Shown: positions 21,924-31,167 of the stretch, in pieces
Numbering within the stretch: the first letter of the stretch is position 1
How the letters are laid out: each line of letters opens with the position of its first letter
From: an uncultured Lachnospiraceae bacterium
GTDB taxonomy: Bacteria > Bacillota > Clostridia > Lachnospirales > Lachnospiraceae
Assembly: GCA_905201915.1 (NCBI GenBank)
Contig: CAJKQE010000020.1
Span: forward strand, 1-33,525
DNA length: 33,525 nt
Direction of reading: 5' to 3'
The notes under the pieces: model-generated
What the model saw: only the letters and a program-made list of their open reading frames with translations
What the model was told of the DNA's origin: nothing
Databases searched by the model: none
Position numbers and translations under genes: made by a program

Positions 21924-24900
21924 TTACTGATAATCAAACAATGACATCTGATTAGACTTAGGCAATTTTCCAAATAATCCCAAATCATTCATCAAATCAA
22001 TGGTAGATGATGTAACCTTTGTTCGATTTCTGAAATCGTCCAATGACAAAAAGTTTCCTTCCTCTGCCGCCGCCACCACAGCATCGGCTGCCCTGTCTCC
22101 AAGACCTTCTATGGTATCTAAGGCAGGCATCAGCTTTCCATCAATAATCTGAAAAGTATGAGCATTCGCCTTATAAATATCAAGGGGAACAAATTCAAAA
22201 CCTCTGGCATACATCTCCTGAACAATTCTCATGTCTTTATAAGTGTCCTGTTCTTTTTTGCTCAAAGTATCTTTTCGCTTTTCATAATCATCCATGAAAT
22301 ATTCCAGTTTTTCTTTTCCCTGACACATAAGTTCATAAGAAAAAGCTGTTGCACGAATACTGAAATATGCCGCATAATATGCTAACGGATAAAAGATTTT
22401 ACAATAAGCAATTCTCCATCCCATCATAACATAAGCTGCTGCATGAGCTTTTGGGAACATATATTTAATCTTTTTACAGGACTCAATATACCAATCCGGA
22501 ACATCATGTTTCTTCATTTCTTCAATCCATTCCGGCTTTAATCCCTTTCCTTTTCGCACGCTCTCCATAATGGTAAATGCCTGCCCGTGTTCCAGACCTT
22601 TATTAATCAGATAAATCATAATATCATCTCGCGTACAAATACAGGTAGTAATGGTAGCTGTTCCTGACTTAATCAAATCCTGTGCATTTCCCAGCCACAC
22701 GTCTGTTCCGTGAGACAGACCGGAAATACGAACCAAGTCGGAAAAAGATGTTGGATTGGCGTCAATTAACATCTGCATAGCAAAGTCTGTACCAAACTCA
22801 GGAATTCCAAGGCAACCTAAAGGACAGCCTCTAATATCATCCGGTGTAATCCCCAGTGCATCTGTATTTTTAAACAAAGACATAACCTCTTTGGAGTCCA
22901 ATGGAATTTCTCTTGCATTGATACCGGTAAGGTCTTCCAGCATACGAATCATGGTAGGATCATCGTGTCCCAGAATGTCCAACTTTAAAAGATTGGAGTC
23001 AATGGAGTGATAGTCAAAATGGGTGGTAATAATATCACTGTTCATATCATTTGCAGGGTGCTGAACCGGGGTAAATTCCTCAATATCCCAACCAATGGGA
23101 AGAACAATAATTCCTCCCGGATGCTGTCCTGTAGTACGTCTGACACCTGTACATCCCTGCACAATTCTGTTGATTTCACAGTAACGTTTTCTCTGACCTC
23201 GTTCTTCATAATAATTTTTCACATAACCAAAGGCTGTTTTCTCTGCCAGAGTACCGATAGTTCCTGCCTTAAAAGTCTGTCCTGCACCGAAAATAACCTC
23301 TACATAACGATGTGCCTTTCCCTGATAATCGCCGGAAAAGTTCAAGTCAATATCAGGCTCTTTATCTCCTTTAAATCCAAGGAAAGTTTCAAAAGGAATA
23401 TCAAATCCCTCTTTTATCAGAGGCTCTCCGCATACAGGGCATTTCTTATCGGGCATATCACATCCTGCCCTTCCGGAATATGCCCGTACCTCTTCAGAGT
23501 CAAAATCTGCATAGTGACATTTGGCGCAATAATAGTGCGGACTTAGAGGATTTACCTCTGTAATACCCGACATGGTAGCTGCAAAGGAAGAACCTACAGA
23601 ACCACGAGAACCTACTAAATATCCGTCACTGTTACTTTTCCAAACCAGCTTCTGAGCAATCATATACATAACGGCATACCCGTTAGAAATAATAGAATTC
23701 AACTCTCTTTCCAGACGAGCTTCTACCATTTCCGGCAGATTTTCCCCATAAATTTCATGAGCTTTACTGTAACAGATTTCCCTTAGCATGGCATCAGAAT
23801 TTTCAATAACAGGAGGGCATTTTCCTTTATGAATAGGAGATATTTTCTCTACCATATTTGCAATTTTATTCGGATTGGTAATCACAATTTCCTCTGCTTT
23901 TTCCCTTCCCAGATAAGAAAATTCTTGCAGCATTTCCTCTGTTGTACGAAGGTACAAAGGTGCCTGATCATCTGCGTCATCAAATCCTTTTCCAGCCATA
24001 ATAATCCTTCGATACACCTCGTCTTCGGGGTCCAGAAAATGCACATCACAGGTTCCTACTACCGGTTTGTTAAATGCCTCTCCCAGTTTCACTATTTTTT
24101 TATTGATTTCCTGTAAATCTTCCCACGAGGTAATGTCAGAACGGTCTTCATTCTTTAACATAAAGGCATTGTTTCCAAGAGGCTGGATTTCCAGATAATC
24201 ATAAAAATTTACTAAACGGGCAATTTCCTGCTCCGGTCTTCCATTTAAAACAGCCTGATAAAGCTCTCCCGCTTCACAGGCAGAACCGATAAGAAGTCCT
24301 TCCTGATATTTTAAAAACAGACTCTTTGGAATACGGGGACGCCTGTGATAATAAATCAAATGGGAGTCTGAAATTAAGTGGTACAAATTCACTCTCCCCA
24401 CATCATTTTTTGCCAGAATAATGGCATGATAAGTAGGCATCTTCTGTATGGAATGAACAGAAACTGTTCCTTTCTCATTTAATTCATCCAGATTAAAAAT
24501 ATCTCTTTCTTCACACATCTGAATAAATTTCACAAAAATATCTGCTGTACAGGAAGCGTCATCCACTGCTCTATGATGATGTTCTAAGGAAACTCCCACT
24601 GCTTTTGCCACCGTATCTAGCTTAAAACGATTGAGCTGTGGCAGAAGAAACCTCGCCATACCCACTGTATCGACCACTGTATCTTCTCTTTCAATGCCTA
24701 AATCCTCATAATTTTTCCGAATAAAGCTCATGTCAAATTCTGCATTATGAGCTACCATGACACAACCCTCACAGAACTTCTCAAATTCAGGCAAAATCAC
24801 ATCAATAGTAGGCGCATCTGCTACCATATTATCATTAATACTGGTCAACTCCTCAATACGAAAAGGTATAGGAATTTGAGGATTTACAAATTCTGAAAAA

Positions 24901-26387
24901 CGTTCTGTAATTCTTCCGTTTTCCACCTTTACCGCACCGATTTCAATAATTTTATCTTTCAAAGCCGAAAAACCTGTTGTTTCTATATCAAATACAACAT
25001 AAGGTGCATGTAAGCTCTGTCCTTTGCTGTTTTGCACAATCCCTTTTAAATCATCTACAAGGTAAGCTTCTACACCGTAAATCACCTTAAAATCTGCCTC
25101 TGGTGGAACCACGCCGCCCCATGAGTCAAAGCAATGATTCGCCTCCGGAAATGCCTGCACCACTCCATGGTCGGTAATGGCAATGGCTTTATGTCCCCAC
25201 TCATAGGCTCTTTTAATGAGAGCTTTGGCATCAGATACCCCATCCATATCACTCATTTTTGTATGACAATGAAGCTCTACACGCTTCTCTGGATAATTAT
25301 CAGAACGGCTGTTTTCAAAGCTGGCAATTTTTTTAATTCCCACTACTGAACCTATGGTAAGCTCACTGTCATATCGATCAATGGTAGTAACTCCCTTCAA
25401 TTTTACAAATGCCTTTTCCTTGACACCCTCTGTTATCTCCTCTACCTGATCATTTCTGGCAAACATTTTCACGGTAATGGAGTCTGTAAAGTCTGTAATA
25501 GAAAAGATAATGATGGTCTTTTCATTTCGGATTTCTCTCTTTTCCAAAGACATAATTTTTCCTCTGACACAAACTTCTCCCATTTCTGTCTGTACATTTT
25601 CCAAAGGAATTACTTCATCCTCAAAATCTCTTCCATACAGTACATCCGGATTATCCGAGCGTTTTACACTGCGTTTAAAGTCAGAAAATCCTCGTTTTGC
25701 AGGAATTTCTTTCTTCTCTGTCTTTTTATTTTCTTTTTCTTTTGGTTTTGCAGGAGCTTTCTTCGGCGCCTCTTTTACTTCTTCTATCTCCTCTTTTTCT
25801 TTTCCAAGAGACGACATTTCCACAATATGGGCCGCTTCCTGTTCGATACGAATATTACTGTTTTTGCGAAATTTACTTTCCTTTATTTCTTCATATTCTG
25901 TCTCTACTTTTAAAGAAAATTCACATCTTTCACAAAAGATTTTTTCTATGTATTGTACCAGTTCATCTTCTTTACTTTTTGCCAGCACCGTAGATTGTAA
26001 AAGTATATGCATAGTATCTGTTTGGGGAAACGTAATTACAGCATTCCGGAACATATTAAAGACCAGAATGCTGTAATTTTTAAGCTCCAGAGCCATAGAG
26101 GATTGGTATGCTTCAAAAAATAACTGCGGTGTATATTGACTGGAAAGGGTAAACTTCTCCAGCACCTTTACCTCCATGCTCACCCCCGGAAAACACTGTT
26201 GCGAAATCGCCCTTTCCAGGGTATAAATATACTTTTTATGAATCCATTGGCGGCTGCGGATATAAATTCGGATACGATCTTTAGGTGGATTTACGGCAAT
26301 CTTCGTAACTGCCACTTCTTTCAAAAGCGCACGAAGTCCCTCTCCCACTTCCAGATTTCGAAACACATCCAGAAATTCTTTCTCCAT
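21924..26387 (-). CDS. polC: DNA polymerase III PolC-type alpha subunit
   Basis: This is the main replicative polymerase of low-G+C Gram-positives, with its own 3'-5' proofreading exonuclease. The N-terminal domain covers about 1-180, followed by a Lys/Glu/Pro-rich linker (190-235) and an OB-fold (270-350). A PHP domain (ELHCHTKMSDMDG at 371-383) is interrupted by a DEDDh exonuclease from about 463 (FDIETTG, HNAEFDMSF, HHRAVDDAS). The polymerase core carries PDIDLNFSGDYQ, preceded by a CxxC...CPVC zinc site. A helix-hairpin-helix region (IEGLGDRAADAVV) and a C-terminal clamp-binding QMSLFDY end the protein. At 1487 residues it is slightly longer than the Bacillus enzyme. GGAGG lies nine bases before the ATG. 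It is last in the operon, 18 bases after ispG. Confidence 0.99.
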   Translation of the reverse strand: MEKEFLDVFRNLEVGEGLRALLKEVAVTKIAVNPPKDRIRIYIRSRQWIHKKYIYTLERAISQQCFPGVSMEVKVLEKFTLSSQYTPQLFFEAYQSSMALELKNYSILVFNMFRNAVITFPQTDTMHILLQSTVLAKSKEDELVQYIEKIFCERCEFSLKVETEYEEIKESKFRKNSNIRIEQEAAHIVEMSSLGKEKEEIEEVKEAPKKAPAKPKEKENKKTEKKEIPAKRGFSDFKRSVKRSDNPDVLYGRDFEDEVIPLENVQTEMGEVCVRGKIMSLEKREIRNEKTIIIFSITDFTDSITVKMFARNDQVEEITEGVKEKAFVKLKGVTTIDRYDSELTIGSVVGIKKIASFENSRSDNYPEKRVELHCHTKMSDMDGVSDAKALIKRAYEWGHKAIAITDHGVVQAFPEANHCFDSWGGVVPPEADFKVIYGVEAYLVDDLKGIVQNSKGQSLHAPYVVFDIETTGFSALKDKIIEIGAVKVENGRITERFSEFVNPQIPIPFRIEELTSINDNMVADAPTIDVILPEFEKFCEGCVMVAHNAEFDMSFIRKNYEDLGIEREDTVVDTVGMARFLLPQLNRFKLDTVAKAVGVSLEHHHRAVDDASCTADIFVKFIQMCEERDIFNLDELNEKGTVSVHSIQKMPTYHAIILAKNDVGRVNLYHLISDSHLIYYHRRPRIPKSLFLKYQEGLLIGSACEAGELYQAVLNGRPEQEIARLVNFYDYLEIQPLGNNAFMLKNEDRSDITSWEDLQEINKKIVKLGEAFNKPVVGTCDVHFLDPEDEVYRRIIMAGKGFDDADDQAPLYLRTTEEMLQEFSYLGREKAEEIVITNPNKIANMVEKISPIHKGKCPPVIENSDAMLREICYSKAHEIYGENLPEMVEARLERELNSIISNGYAVMYMIAQKLVWKSNSDGYLVGSRGSVGSSFAATMSGITEVNPLSPHYYCAKCHYADFDSEEVRAYSGRAGCDMPDKKCPVCGEPLIKEGFDIPFETFLGFKGDKEPDIDLNFSGDYQGKAHRYVEVIFGAGQTFKAGTIGTLAEKTAFGYVKNYYEERGQRKRYCEINRIVQGCTGVRRTTGQHPGGIIVLPIGWDIEEFTPVQHPANDMNSDIITTHFDYHSIDSNLLKLDILGHDDPTMIRMLEDLTGINAREIPLDSKEVMSLFKNTDALGITPDDIRGCPLGCLGIPEFGTDFAMQMLIDANPTSFSDLVRISGLSHGTDVWLGNAQDLIKSGTATITTCICTRDDIMIYLINKGLEHGQAFTIMESVRKGKGLKPEWIEEMKKHDVPDWYIESCKKIKYMFPKAHAAAYVMMGWRIAYCKIFYPLAYYAAYFSIRATAFSYELMCQGKEKLEYFMDDYEKRKDTLSKKEQDTYKDMRIVQEMYARGFEFVPLDIYKANAHTFQIIDGKLMPALDTIEGLGDRAADAVVAAAEEGNFLSLDDFRNRTKVTSSTIDLMNDLGLFGKLPKSNQMSLFDYQ

Positions 26388-26405
26388 GAAATAATGCCTC
26401 CATAC

Positions 26406-27458
26406 TTATTTCCAGTTTGCAAGTTCTTCCCGAAGTACGGATAAAAGCTCTGCCTCCGGAACTTTTTTTACAATCTCTCCTTTTTTAATCAGAAGACCTT
26501 CTCCCTTACCTCCTGCAATACCGATATCTGCTTCTTTTGCTTCTCCGGGACCGTTTACCACACAGCCCATAACGGCAACCTTAATATCCAGAGGAAATTC
26601 CTGCACCATAGTTTCTACCTGATTTGCCAGCCCGATTAAGTCAATTTTCGTTCTTCCACAAGTTGGACAGGATACTACTTCAATTCCACCTTTTCTGAGA
26701 TTTAAAGTTTTTAAAATTCTCTTAGCAGATTTGATTTCCTCTACCGGATCACCGGTCAAAGACACACGAATGGTATCACCAATCCCCTGATACAGAATAA
26801 TCCCCAGACCTACGGCTGATTTGATATTTCCTGAATATAAGGTTCCTGCCTCTGTAATGCCTACATGCAGAGGATAATTCGTTTGCTCTGCCAGCAATTC
26901 ATGAGCTTTTACACACATCATAACATCCGATGATTTAATACTGATTACTAGATTGTCATACCCTAAATCTTCAATGATTTTTACTTTATCAAGAGCACTC
27001 TCCACCAGACCTTCTGCTGTCACTCCGTGGTATTTTTCCACCAGTTCTTTTTCTAAGGAGCCACTGTTTACTCCAACACGAATTGGAATATTCCTTTCTT
27101 TTGCAACATCTACTACTGCTTTTATTTTCTCAATACCACCGATATTTCCCGGATTAATACGAATTTTATCTGCACCATTTTCCATAGCAGCAATGGCCAT
27201 TTTATAATCAAAATGAATATCTGCCACCAAAGGAATATGAATTCTCTTTTTAATCTCTTTCAAAGCTTCTGCAGCCTCTAAAGTAGGTACTGTACATCTG
27301 ATAATCTCACATCCTGCTGCCTCTAATGCCAGTATCTGCTGTACAGTTGCCTCTACATCTTCTGTCCTTGTATTCGTCATGGACTGTATTAAAATAGGAT
27401 TTCCTCCTCCAATTTTTTTATCTCCAATCTGAACCACCTTTGTATGTTCACGATACAT
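26406..27458 (-). CDS. ispG: 4-hydroxy-3-methylbut-2-enyl diphosphate synthase (flavodoxin), GcpE
   Basis: IspG converts MEcPP to HMBPP in the non-mevalonate isoprenoid pathway, using a [4Fe-4S] cluster. The cluster ligands are C264 and C267 (SCPTCGRTKIDL), C299 (MGCVVNGPGE) and E306, matching the known three-Cys plus Glu set. The N-terminal TIM-barrel blocks (IQSMTNTRTEDVEAT, ADIHFDYKMA, RINPGNIG) are present. At 350 residues it is the short bacterial form. AGGAGG precedes the ATG and overlaps the end of telA. The ispG-polC neighbourhood is common in Firmicutes, but the usual dxr and rseP upstream are replaced here by xpaC-telA. Confidence 0.98.
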   Translation of the reverse strand: MYREHTKVVQIGDKKIGGGNPILIQSMTNTRTEDVEATVQQILALEAAGCEIIRCTVPTLEAAEALKEIKKRIHIPLVADIHFDYKMAIAAMENGADKIRINPGNIGGIEKIKAVVDVAKERNIPIRVGVNSGSLEKELVEKYHGVTAEGLVESALDKVKIIEDLGYDNLVISIKSSDVMMCVKAHELLAEQTNYPLHVGITEAGTLYSGNIKSAVGLGIILYQGIGDTIRVSLTGDPVEEIKSAKRILKTLNLRKGGIEVVSCPTCGRTKIDLIGLANQVETMVQEFPLDIKVAVMGCVVNGPGEAKEADIGIAGGKGEGLLIKKGEIVKKVPEAELLSVLREELANWK

Positions 27459-27472
27459 AAAGACACCTCCTA

Positions 27473-28615
27473 TTAGTGATTAATCTGCAGTAATTTCTGT
27501 TTCAGTTCACCTTCCAGACGATACATCTCAGCCTCTGCAGCACGTCTTTTTTCTCTGCCTTCTCTCTGAATATTCATAACTTCATCAAAGGTACTGATTA
27601 AGGACTCATTTGTTTTCTGCAAAGTCTCAATATCCACAATTCCTCTTTCAGACTCTTTTGCAGCCTCTATGGTAGCCATTTTTAAAGTCTGTGCATTTTT
27701 CTGTAAAAGAGCATTTGTCATATCTGTTACTTCTCTTTGTGCCTTTGCAGCCTCTGTGGAATGTGCCACACCAAGAGCAATCACCATCTGACTTTTCCAA
27801 AGTGGAATTGTATTTACAATCGTTGATTGAATTTTCTCCGCCATAAGTGTATCATTTCCCTGCACCAGACGAATTTGCGGCGCTGTCTGTACAGCAATCA
27901 TACGTGTCAGCTCTAAATCGTGGATTTTCTTTTCAAAGCGTTCACACAGAGAATCTAAATCCTTGGCAGCCTGTGCATCTTCCGGAAGTCCGCTTGCCTG
28001 TGCTTTCGCCATAAGCTGAGGCAGTTCTGTCGCACGAATTTCTTCCAATTTCTTTTTTCCGGCTAAAATATACATAGATAATTCTTTAAAATAGTTTAAG
28101 TTTAATGCGTACATTTTATCCATAATTGCCGCATCTTTCATGAGCTGTATCTGATGTTTTTCCAGTGTTTCCACAATTTTATTTACGTTTGCTTCAGCTT
28201 TGGAATACTTATTTTTCATAGCTTCCAGCTTATTTGCTCCCTTTTTGAAAAAACCCATGATGCCTTTACGTTCTTCTTCTGCATCAAAATTTTTCAATTC
28301 GGTAACTACATTCTCCAGAAGATCTCCAACCTCACCTAAATCCTTCGTTCTTACCTTTTCCAAGGCATCTTCTGAAAAGTCTGCCATTTTCTTCTGTGCG
28401 CCTGCACCATACTGCAAAATTGCCGCTGAATTTCTAATATCAATCTGACGTGCAAAATCATCTACAATTTTTCTCTCTTCCGCAGATAAAATACTCTCAT
28501 CCATTTCCGGTTTTGCCGGTTCTTCCTTCTTTACCTCTGCCACAGGAGCCTGTTCCTGTAAAGGCTCAAAAGTAAGGGTAGGTGTTACTGTAAAATCTTT
28601 TAATTCATCACTCAT
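27473..28615 (-). CDS. TelA-family (toxic anion resistance) protein
   Basis: This is a 380-residue soluble, almost entirely helical protein with conserved TelA-family blocks. They include IDIRNSAAILQYGAGAQKKM, GFFKKGANKLEAMKNKYSK, NLNYFKELSMYILAGKKKLEE and MAEKIQSTIVNTIPLWKSQM-like text. The family was named for tellurite resistance, but its everyday role is unclear. It is nearly always paired with XpaC-type proteins, as here (3 bases after the xpaC stop), and the two probably act at the envelope. AAAGGAT lies before the ATG, inside the end of xpaC, so translation is likely coupled. There is no signal peptide or membrane segment. It ends 14 bases before ispG. Confidence 0.9.
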   Translation of the reverse strand: MSDELKDFTVTPTLTFEPLQEQAPVAEVKKEEPAKPEMDESILSAEERKIVDDFARQIDIRNSAAILQYGAGAQKKMADFSEDALEKVRTKDLGEVGDLLENVVTELKNFDAEEERKGIMGFFKKGANKLEAMKNKYSKAEANVNKIVETLEKHQIQLMKDAAIMDKMYALNLNYFKELSMYILAGKKKLEEIRATELPQLMAKAQASGLPEDAQAAKDLDSLCERFEKKIHDLELTRMIAVQTAPQIRLVQGNDTLMAEKIQSTIVNTIPLWKSQMVIALGVAHSTEAAKAQREVTDMTNALLQKNAQTLKMATIEAAKESERGIVDIETLQKTNESLISTFDEVMNIQREGREKRRAAEAEMYRLEGELKQKLLQINH

Positions 28616-28618
28616 AAT

Positions 28619-29812
28619 TTAATTATCCTTTCCCTGAAAATTATTTTTCTCTGTAAGTCCCTCCTGAGCAAACATAGTCTTTAAAACAGATATATCAGAT
28701 GATACATCCCATGCCGTTTCTTTATAAAAGCTGTCCAGCAAATTTTCAAAAGCCACATTAATGGTATCTAGTGTATTTTCAATTTCCTGTTTCGCAGTTT
28801 TAATATTTTCTCCCAGCATATCCTGCTTATCCAATTCTTCATAAGCGTTCAAAAGCTTCATGGTAGTAGGAAGATAATAGTCCATAAACTTATGTAAATC
28901 ATTAATAAGTTCCGGATGCTTTTCTACACGCTGGAAAATTCTGCGAATTACATTTTCCAAATGGTAAATTTTATTAGAAATTTCTACTCCCGGAATGGCA
29001 TCGTTGCTTCTTCTGATTTCTTCTATATAACGATTACCTTCTTCAATCACCTTTTTCACATCTTCGGAAAGCTGTGTTTTCGGTTTTCTTGCTTCTTCTG
29101 CCTTCCTTTCTTCCATGTTTCTTTCTGTCTCTATATATTGTTCATAAGCATCATCTGTTGCCATAAAACATACACCGTTCTTATCCAGATGCCCTTCTAA
29201 AAACATCCGTTTATCAATCATTCTCTTTAAATCTTTACGTACAAATTTTTCTGATTTTCTTACACTTTTTGCCAAGTCTTTTACGTTTGCATAGGGTTTT
29301 CCATTTAACGTTTTTACATAAGAACGAAATCTCTTAATTTTCTTTCTCAGACGATTGCCGCAAATTCCCATAATTGCGCTAAGCACCATAGCCGGAAGGA
29401 AAATCATCATTACCGTACCAATTTTAGAAGCAATACTTCCTATAAAAAGAGATGCAATTCCTAATGCACCTGCTGTTGCACCAAACATAATCGTAAGGGC
29501 AATTCCTAATGTAGTAAAAAGAAGTCCCAATGCTTTTGCTCCATTTGTATTAACAAACAAGGCAAATTCTTCTCTGGCTTCCTTCATTCGTTCTTTTTGT
29601 GAAGGACTTCGATATCCGCCAAAAGGTCTATAATTATACTTATTACTATAAGCATTTCCTGCCCTTTTCATACTCTGTGCAACATTTCCAAGTGCACTGT
29701 CAAGAGTTGCACCTAAATCTCTGTTTAAAGCGCTGAAATCTCCACTGTTAATTGCATGCTGCACAATATCCTTCACATCTCTCCCCAGATTATTCCAATC
29801 ATTCACCGGCAT
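28619..29812 (-). CDS. XpaC-family protein (5-bromo-4-chloroindolyl phosphate hydrolysis family)
   Basis: This is a 397-residue protein. Helical, Asn/Tyr-rich N-terminal residues are followed by a pair of membrane segments at about 90-150 (LGLLFTTLGIALTIMFGATAG, IGTVMMIFLPAMVLSAIMGI). A long cytoplasmic helical XpaC domain follows, with VKDLAKSVRKSEKFVRKDL resembling a winged-helix-like segment. The B. subtilis xpaC product was noted for cleaving X-phosphate; a true enzymatic function is unproven. The start was moved to the ATG at 29812: GGAG lies eight bases before it, while the GTG three codons upstream touches that site. It is first in xpaC-telA-ispG-polC, with its own promoter (29872-29900), divergent from ilvE. 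Confidence 0.88.
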   Translation of the reverse strand: MPVNDWNNLGRDVKDIVQHAINSGDFSALNRDLGATLDSALGNVAQSMKRAGNAYSNKYNYRPFGGYRSPSQKERMKEAREEFALFVNTNGAKALGLLFTTLGIALTIMFGATAGALGIASLFIGSIASKIGTVMMIFLPAMVLSAIMGICGNRLRKKIKRFRSYVKTLNGKPYANVKDLAKSVRKSEKFVRKDLKRMIDKRMFLEGHLDKNGVCFMATDDAYEQYIETERNMEERKAEEARKPKTQLSEDVKKVIEEGNRYIEEIRRSNDAIPGVEISNKIYHLENVIRRIFQRVEKHPELINDLHKFMDYYLPTTMKLLNAYEELDKQDMLGENIKTAKQEIENTLDTINVAFENLLDSFYKETAWDVSSDISVLKTMFAQEGLTEKNNFQGKDN

Positions 29813-29871
29813 GTCATTCACTCCTATTCTAACAGTCCAATTTTACCAACCCGTGATTACTGTTTCCTTAA

Positions 29872-29900
29872 ATTATATATGAAAGATTGCAAAAAAGCAA
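29872..29900 (-). promoter_or_regulatory. Promoter of xpaC-telA-ispG-polC
   Basis: TTGCTT (29895-29900), 17 bases and a perfect TATAAT (29872-29877) are on the minus strand, giving a leader of about 50 nt. Confidence 0.68.
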
Positions 29901-29911
29901 CGGAACATCTC

Positions 29912-29940
29912 TTGCAATTCACACGTTAAAGTTTTATAAT
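29912..29940 (+). promoter_or_regulatory. Promoter of ilvE
   Basis: TTGCAA (29912-29917), 17 bases and a perfect TATAAT (29935-29940) face right, back-to-back with the xpaC promoter. The leader is about 50 nt with no T-box or attenuator visible. Confidence 0.75.
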
Positions 29941-29999
29941 GTTAAAAAATTATATAAAAGCTGTTTTCGCTCAGCTATGCAGCAGAATGGAGGATGAAA

Positions 30000-31025
30000 A
30001 TGGATAAAAAGAATATTGATTGGAAAAATCTTGGATTTGGTTATATGCAGACAGACTACCGCTATGTATCCAATTTCAAAGAGGGAAAATGGGACGAAGG
30101 CGCTCTGACAACAGATGCCAATATAGTTATTAATGAATGTGCCGGTGTACTGCAATATGCTCAGACTGTCTTTGAAGGCTTAAAAGCATATACTACAAAA
30201 GACGGCAAAATTGTAACCTTCCGCCCTGATTTAAATGCCCAGCGTATGATGGACTCAGCAAACCAACTGGAAATGCCGCCATTTCCTGCTGAAAGATTTC
30301 TCGATGCAGTGACTCAGACAGTAAAAGCCAATTCTGCCTTTGTTCCTCCCTATGGCTCCGGTGCTTCCTTATACATCCGCCCATATTTATTCGGAACAAA
30401 TCCTGTTATCGGCGTAAAACCTGCAGATGAATATCAGTTCCGTGTATTTACCACACCGGTAGGTCCCTACTTTAAAGGTGGTGTAAAGCCACTCACTTTA
30501 AGAGTCAGCGATTTTGACAGAGCTGCTCCTTGTGGAACAGGTCATATTAAAGCAGGGCTCAACTACGCTATGAGTATGCATGCTATTGTAGATGCACATA
30601 AAGAAGGTTATGATGAAAACCTATACTTAGATGCAGCAACAAGAACAAAAGTAGAAGAAACCGGTGGTGCAAACTTTATCTTTATCACAAAAGATAAAAA
30701 AGTAGTAACACCAAAATCCAACAGTATTCTTCCTTCTATTACACGCCGTTCTCTCCTTCAGGTTGCAAAAGATTATCTGGGACTGGAAGCCGAAGAAAGA
30801 GAAGTTTATCTGGATGAGCTGCAAGACTTTGCAGAATGTGGTTTGTGCGGAACTGCTGCTGTAATCTCCCCAGTAGGTAAAATCGTAGACCACGGAAAAG
30901 AAATCTGCTTCCCAAGCGGTATGGACTCTATGGGCGAAGTAACAAAACAGTTATATGATACCCTTACAGGAATTCAGATGGGAACAATAGAAGCTCCGAA
31001 AGACTGGATTTATGTAATTGAGTAG
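30000..31025 (+). CDS. ilvE: Branched-chain amino acid aminotransferase
   Basis: This is a fold-type IV PLP transaminase that interconverts Leu, Ile and Val with their keto acids using glutamate/2-oxoglutarate. The PLP lysine is in GTGHIKAGLNYA (K184 from the chosen start). QTVFEGLKAY, PYLFGTNPVIGV and EETGGANFIFI are the expected group-II BCAT blocks, although GLNYA is more often GGNYA. The start at the ATG at 30000 (341 aa) is preferred, because GGAGG lies six bases before it; the ATG two codons upstream directly abuts that site. It ends in TAG. Downstream lies the hairpin 31051-31165, which can stop this transcript and the converging yaaA transcript. Confidence 0.95.
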   Translation: MDKKNIDWKNLGFGYMQTDYRYVSNFKEGKWDEGALTTDANIVINECAGVLQYAQTVFEGLKAYTTKDGKIVTFRPDLNAQRMMDSANQLEMPPFPAERFLDAVTQTVKANSAFVPPYGSGASLYIRPYLFGTNPVIGVKPADEYQFRVFTTPVGPYFKGGVKPLTLRVSDFDRAAPCGTGHIKAGLNYAMSMHAIVDAHKEGYDENLYLDAATRTKVEETGGANFIFITKDKKVVTPKSNSILPSITRRSLLQVAKDYLGLEAEEREVYLDELQDFAECGLCGTAAVISPVGKIVDHGKEICFPSGMDSMGEVTKQLYDTLTGIQMGTIEAPKDWIYVIE

Positions 31026-31050
31026 TATTCTCTTAAATTTATGTTACACA

Positions 31051-31167
31051 AAACAGGACTATTACATTACGTAGAGTTTCGGAATATTTGTCTATTTTTA
31101 GCGAATTTGTTGAGCATAAAATAGATAAATATTTTCGATATACACGGAATGCAACAGCCCTGTTTTT
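31051..31167. repeat. Intergenic hairpin, copy 3 (115 bp), also a bidirectional terminator
   Basis: AAACAGG (31051-31057) pairs with CCTGTTT (31159-31165). Inner arms include TTACATTACG with CGGAATGCAA, and AATATTTGTCTATTTT with AAAATAGATAAATATT. The apical region holds GCGAATTTGTTGAGCA (31101-31116), identical at 15 of 16 bases to copy 2. Compared with copy 2 the apical hairpin is missing, so GCGAATTTGT runs directly into TGAGCATAAAAT. T/A runs at both edges suit termination of ilvE and yaaA. Confidence 0.82.

Noticed and set aside
23007..23546. 179-codon plus-strand frame opposite polC
   Set aside because: It lies opposite the highly conserved polymerase core. Its composition looks like a reverse-complement artefact and it has no ribosome binding site.
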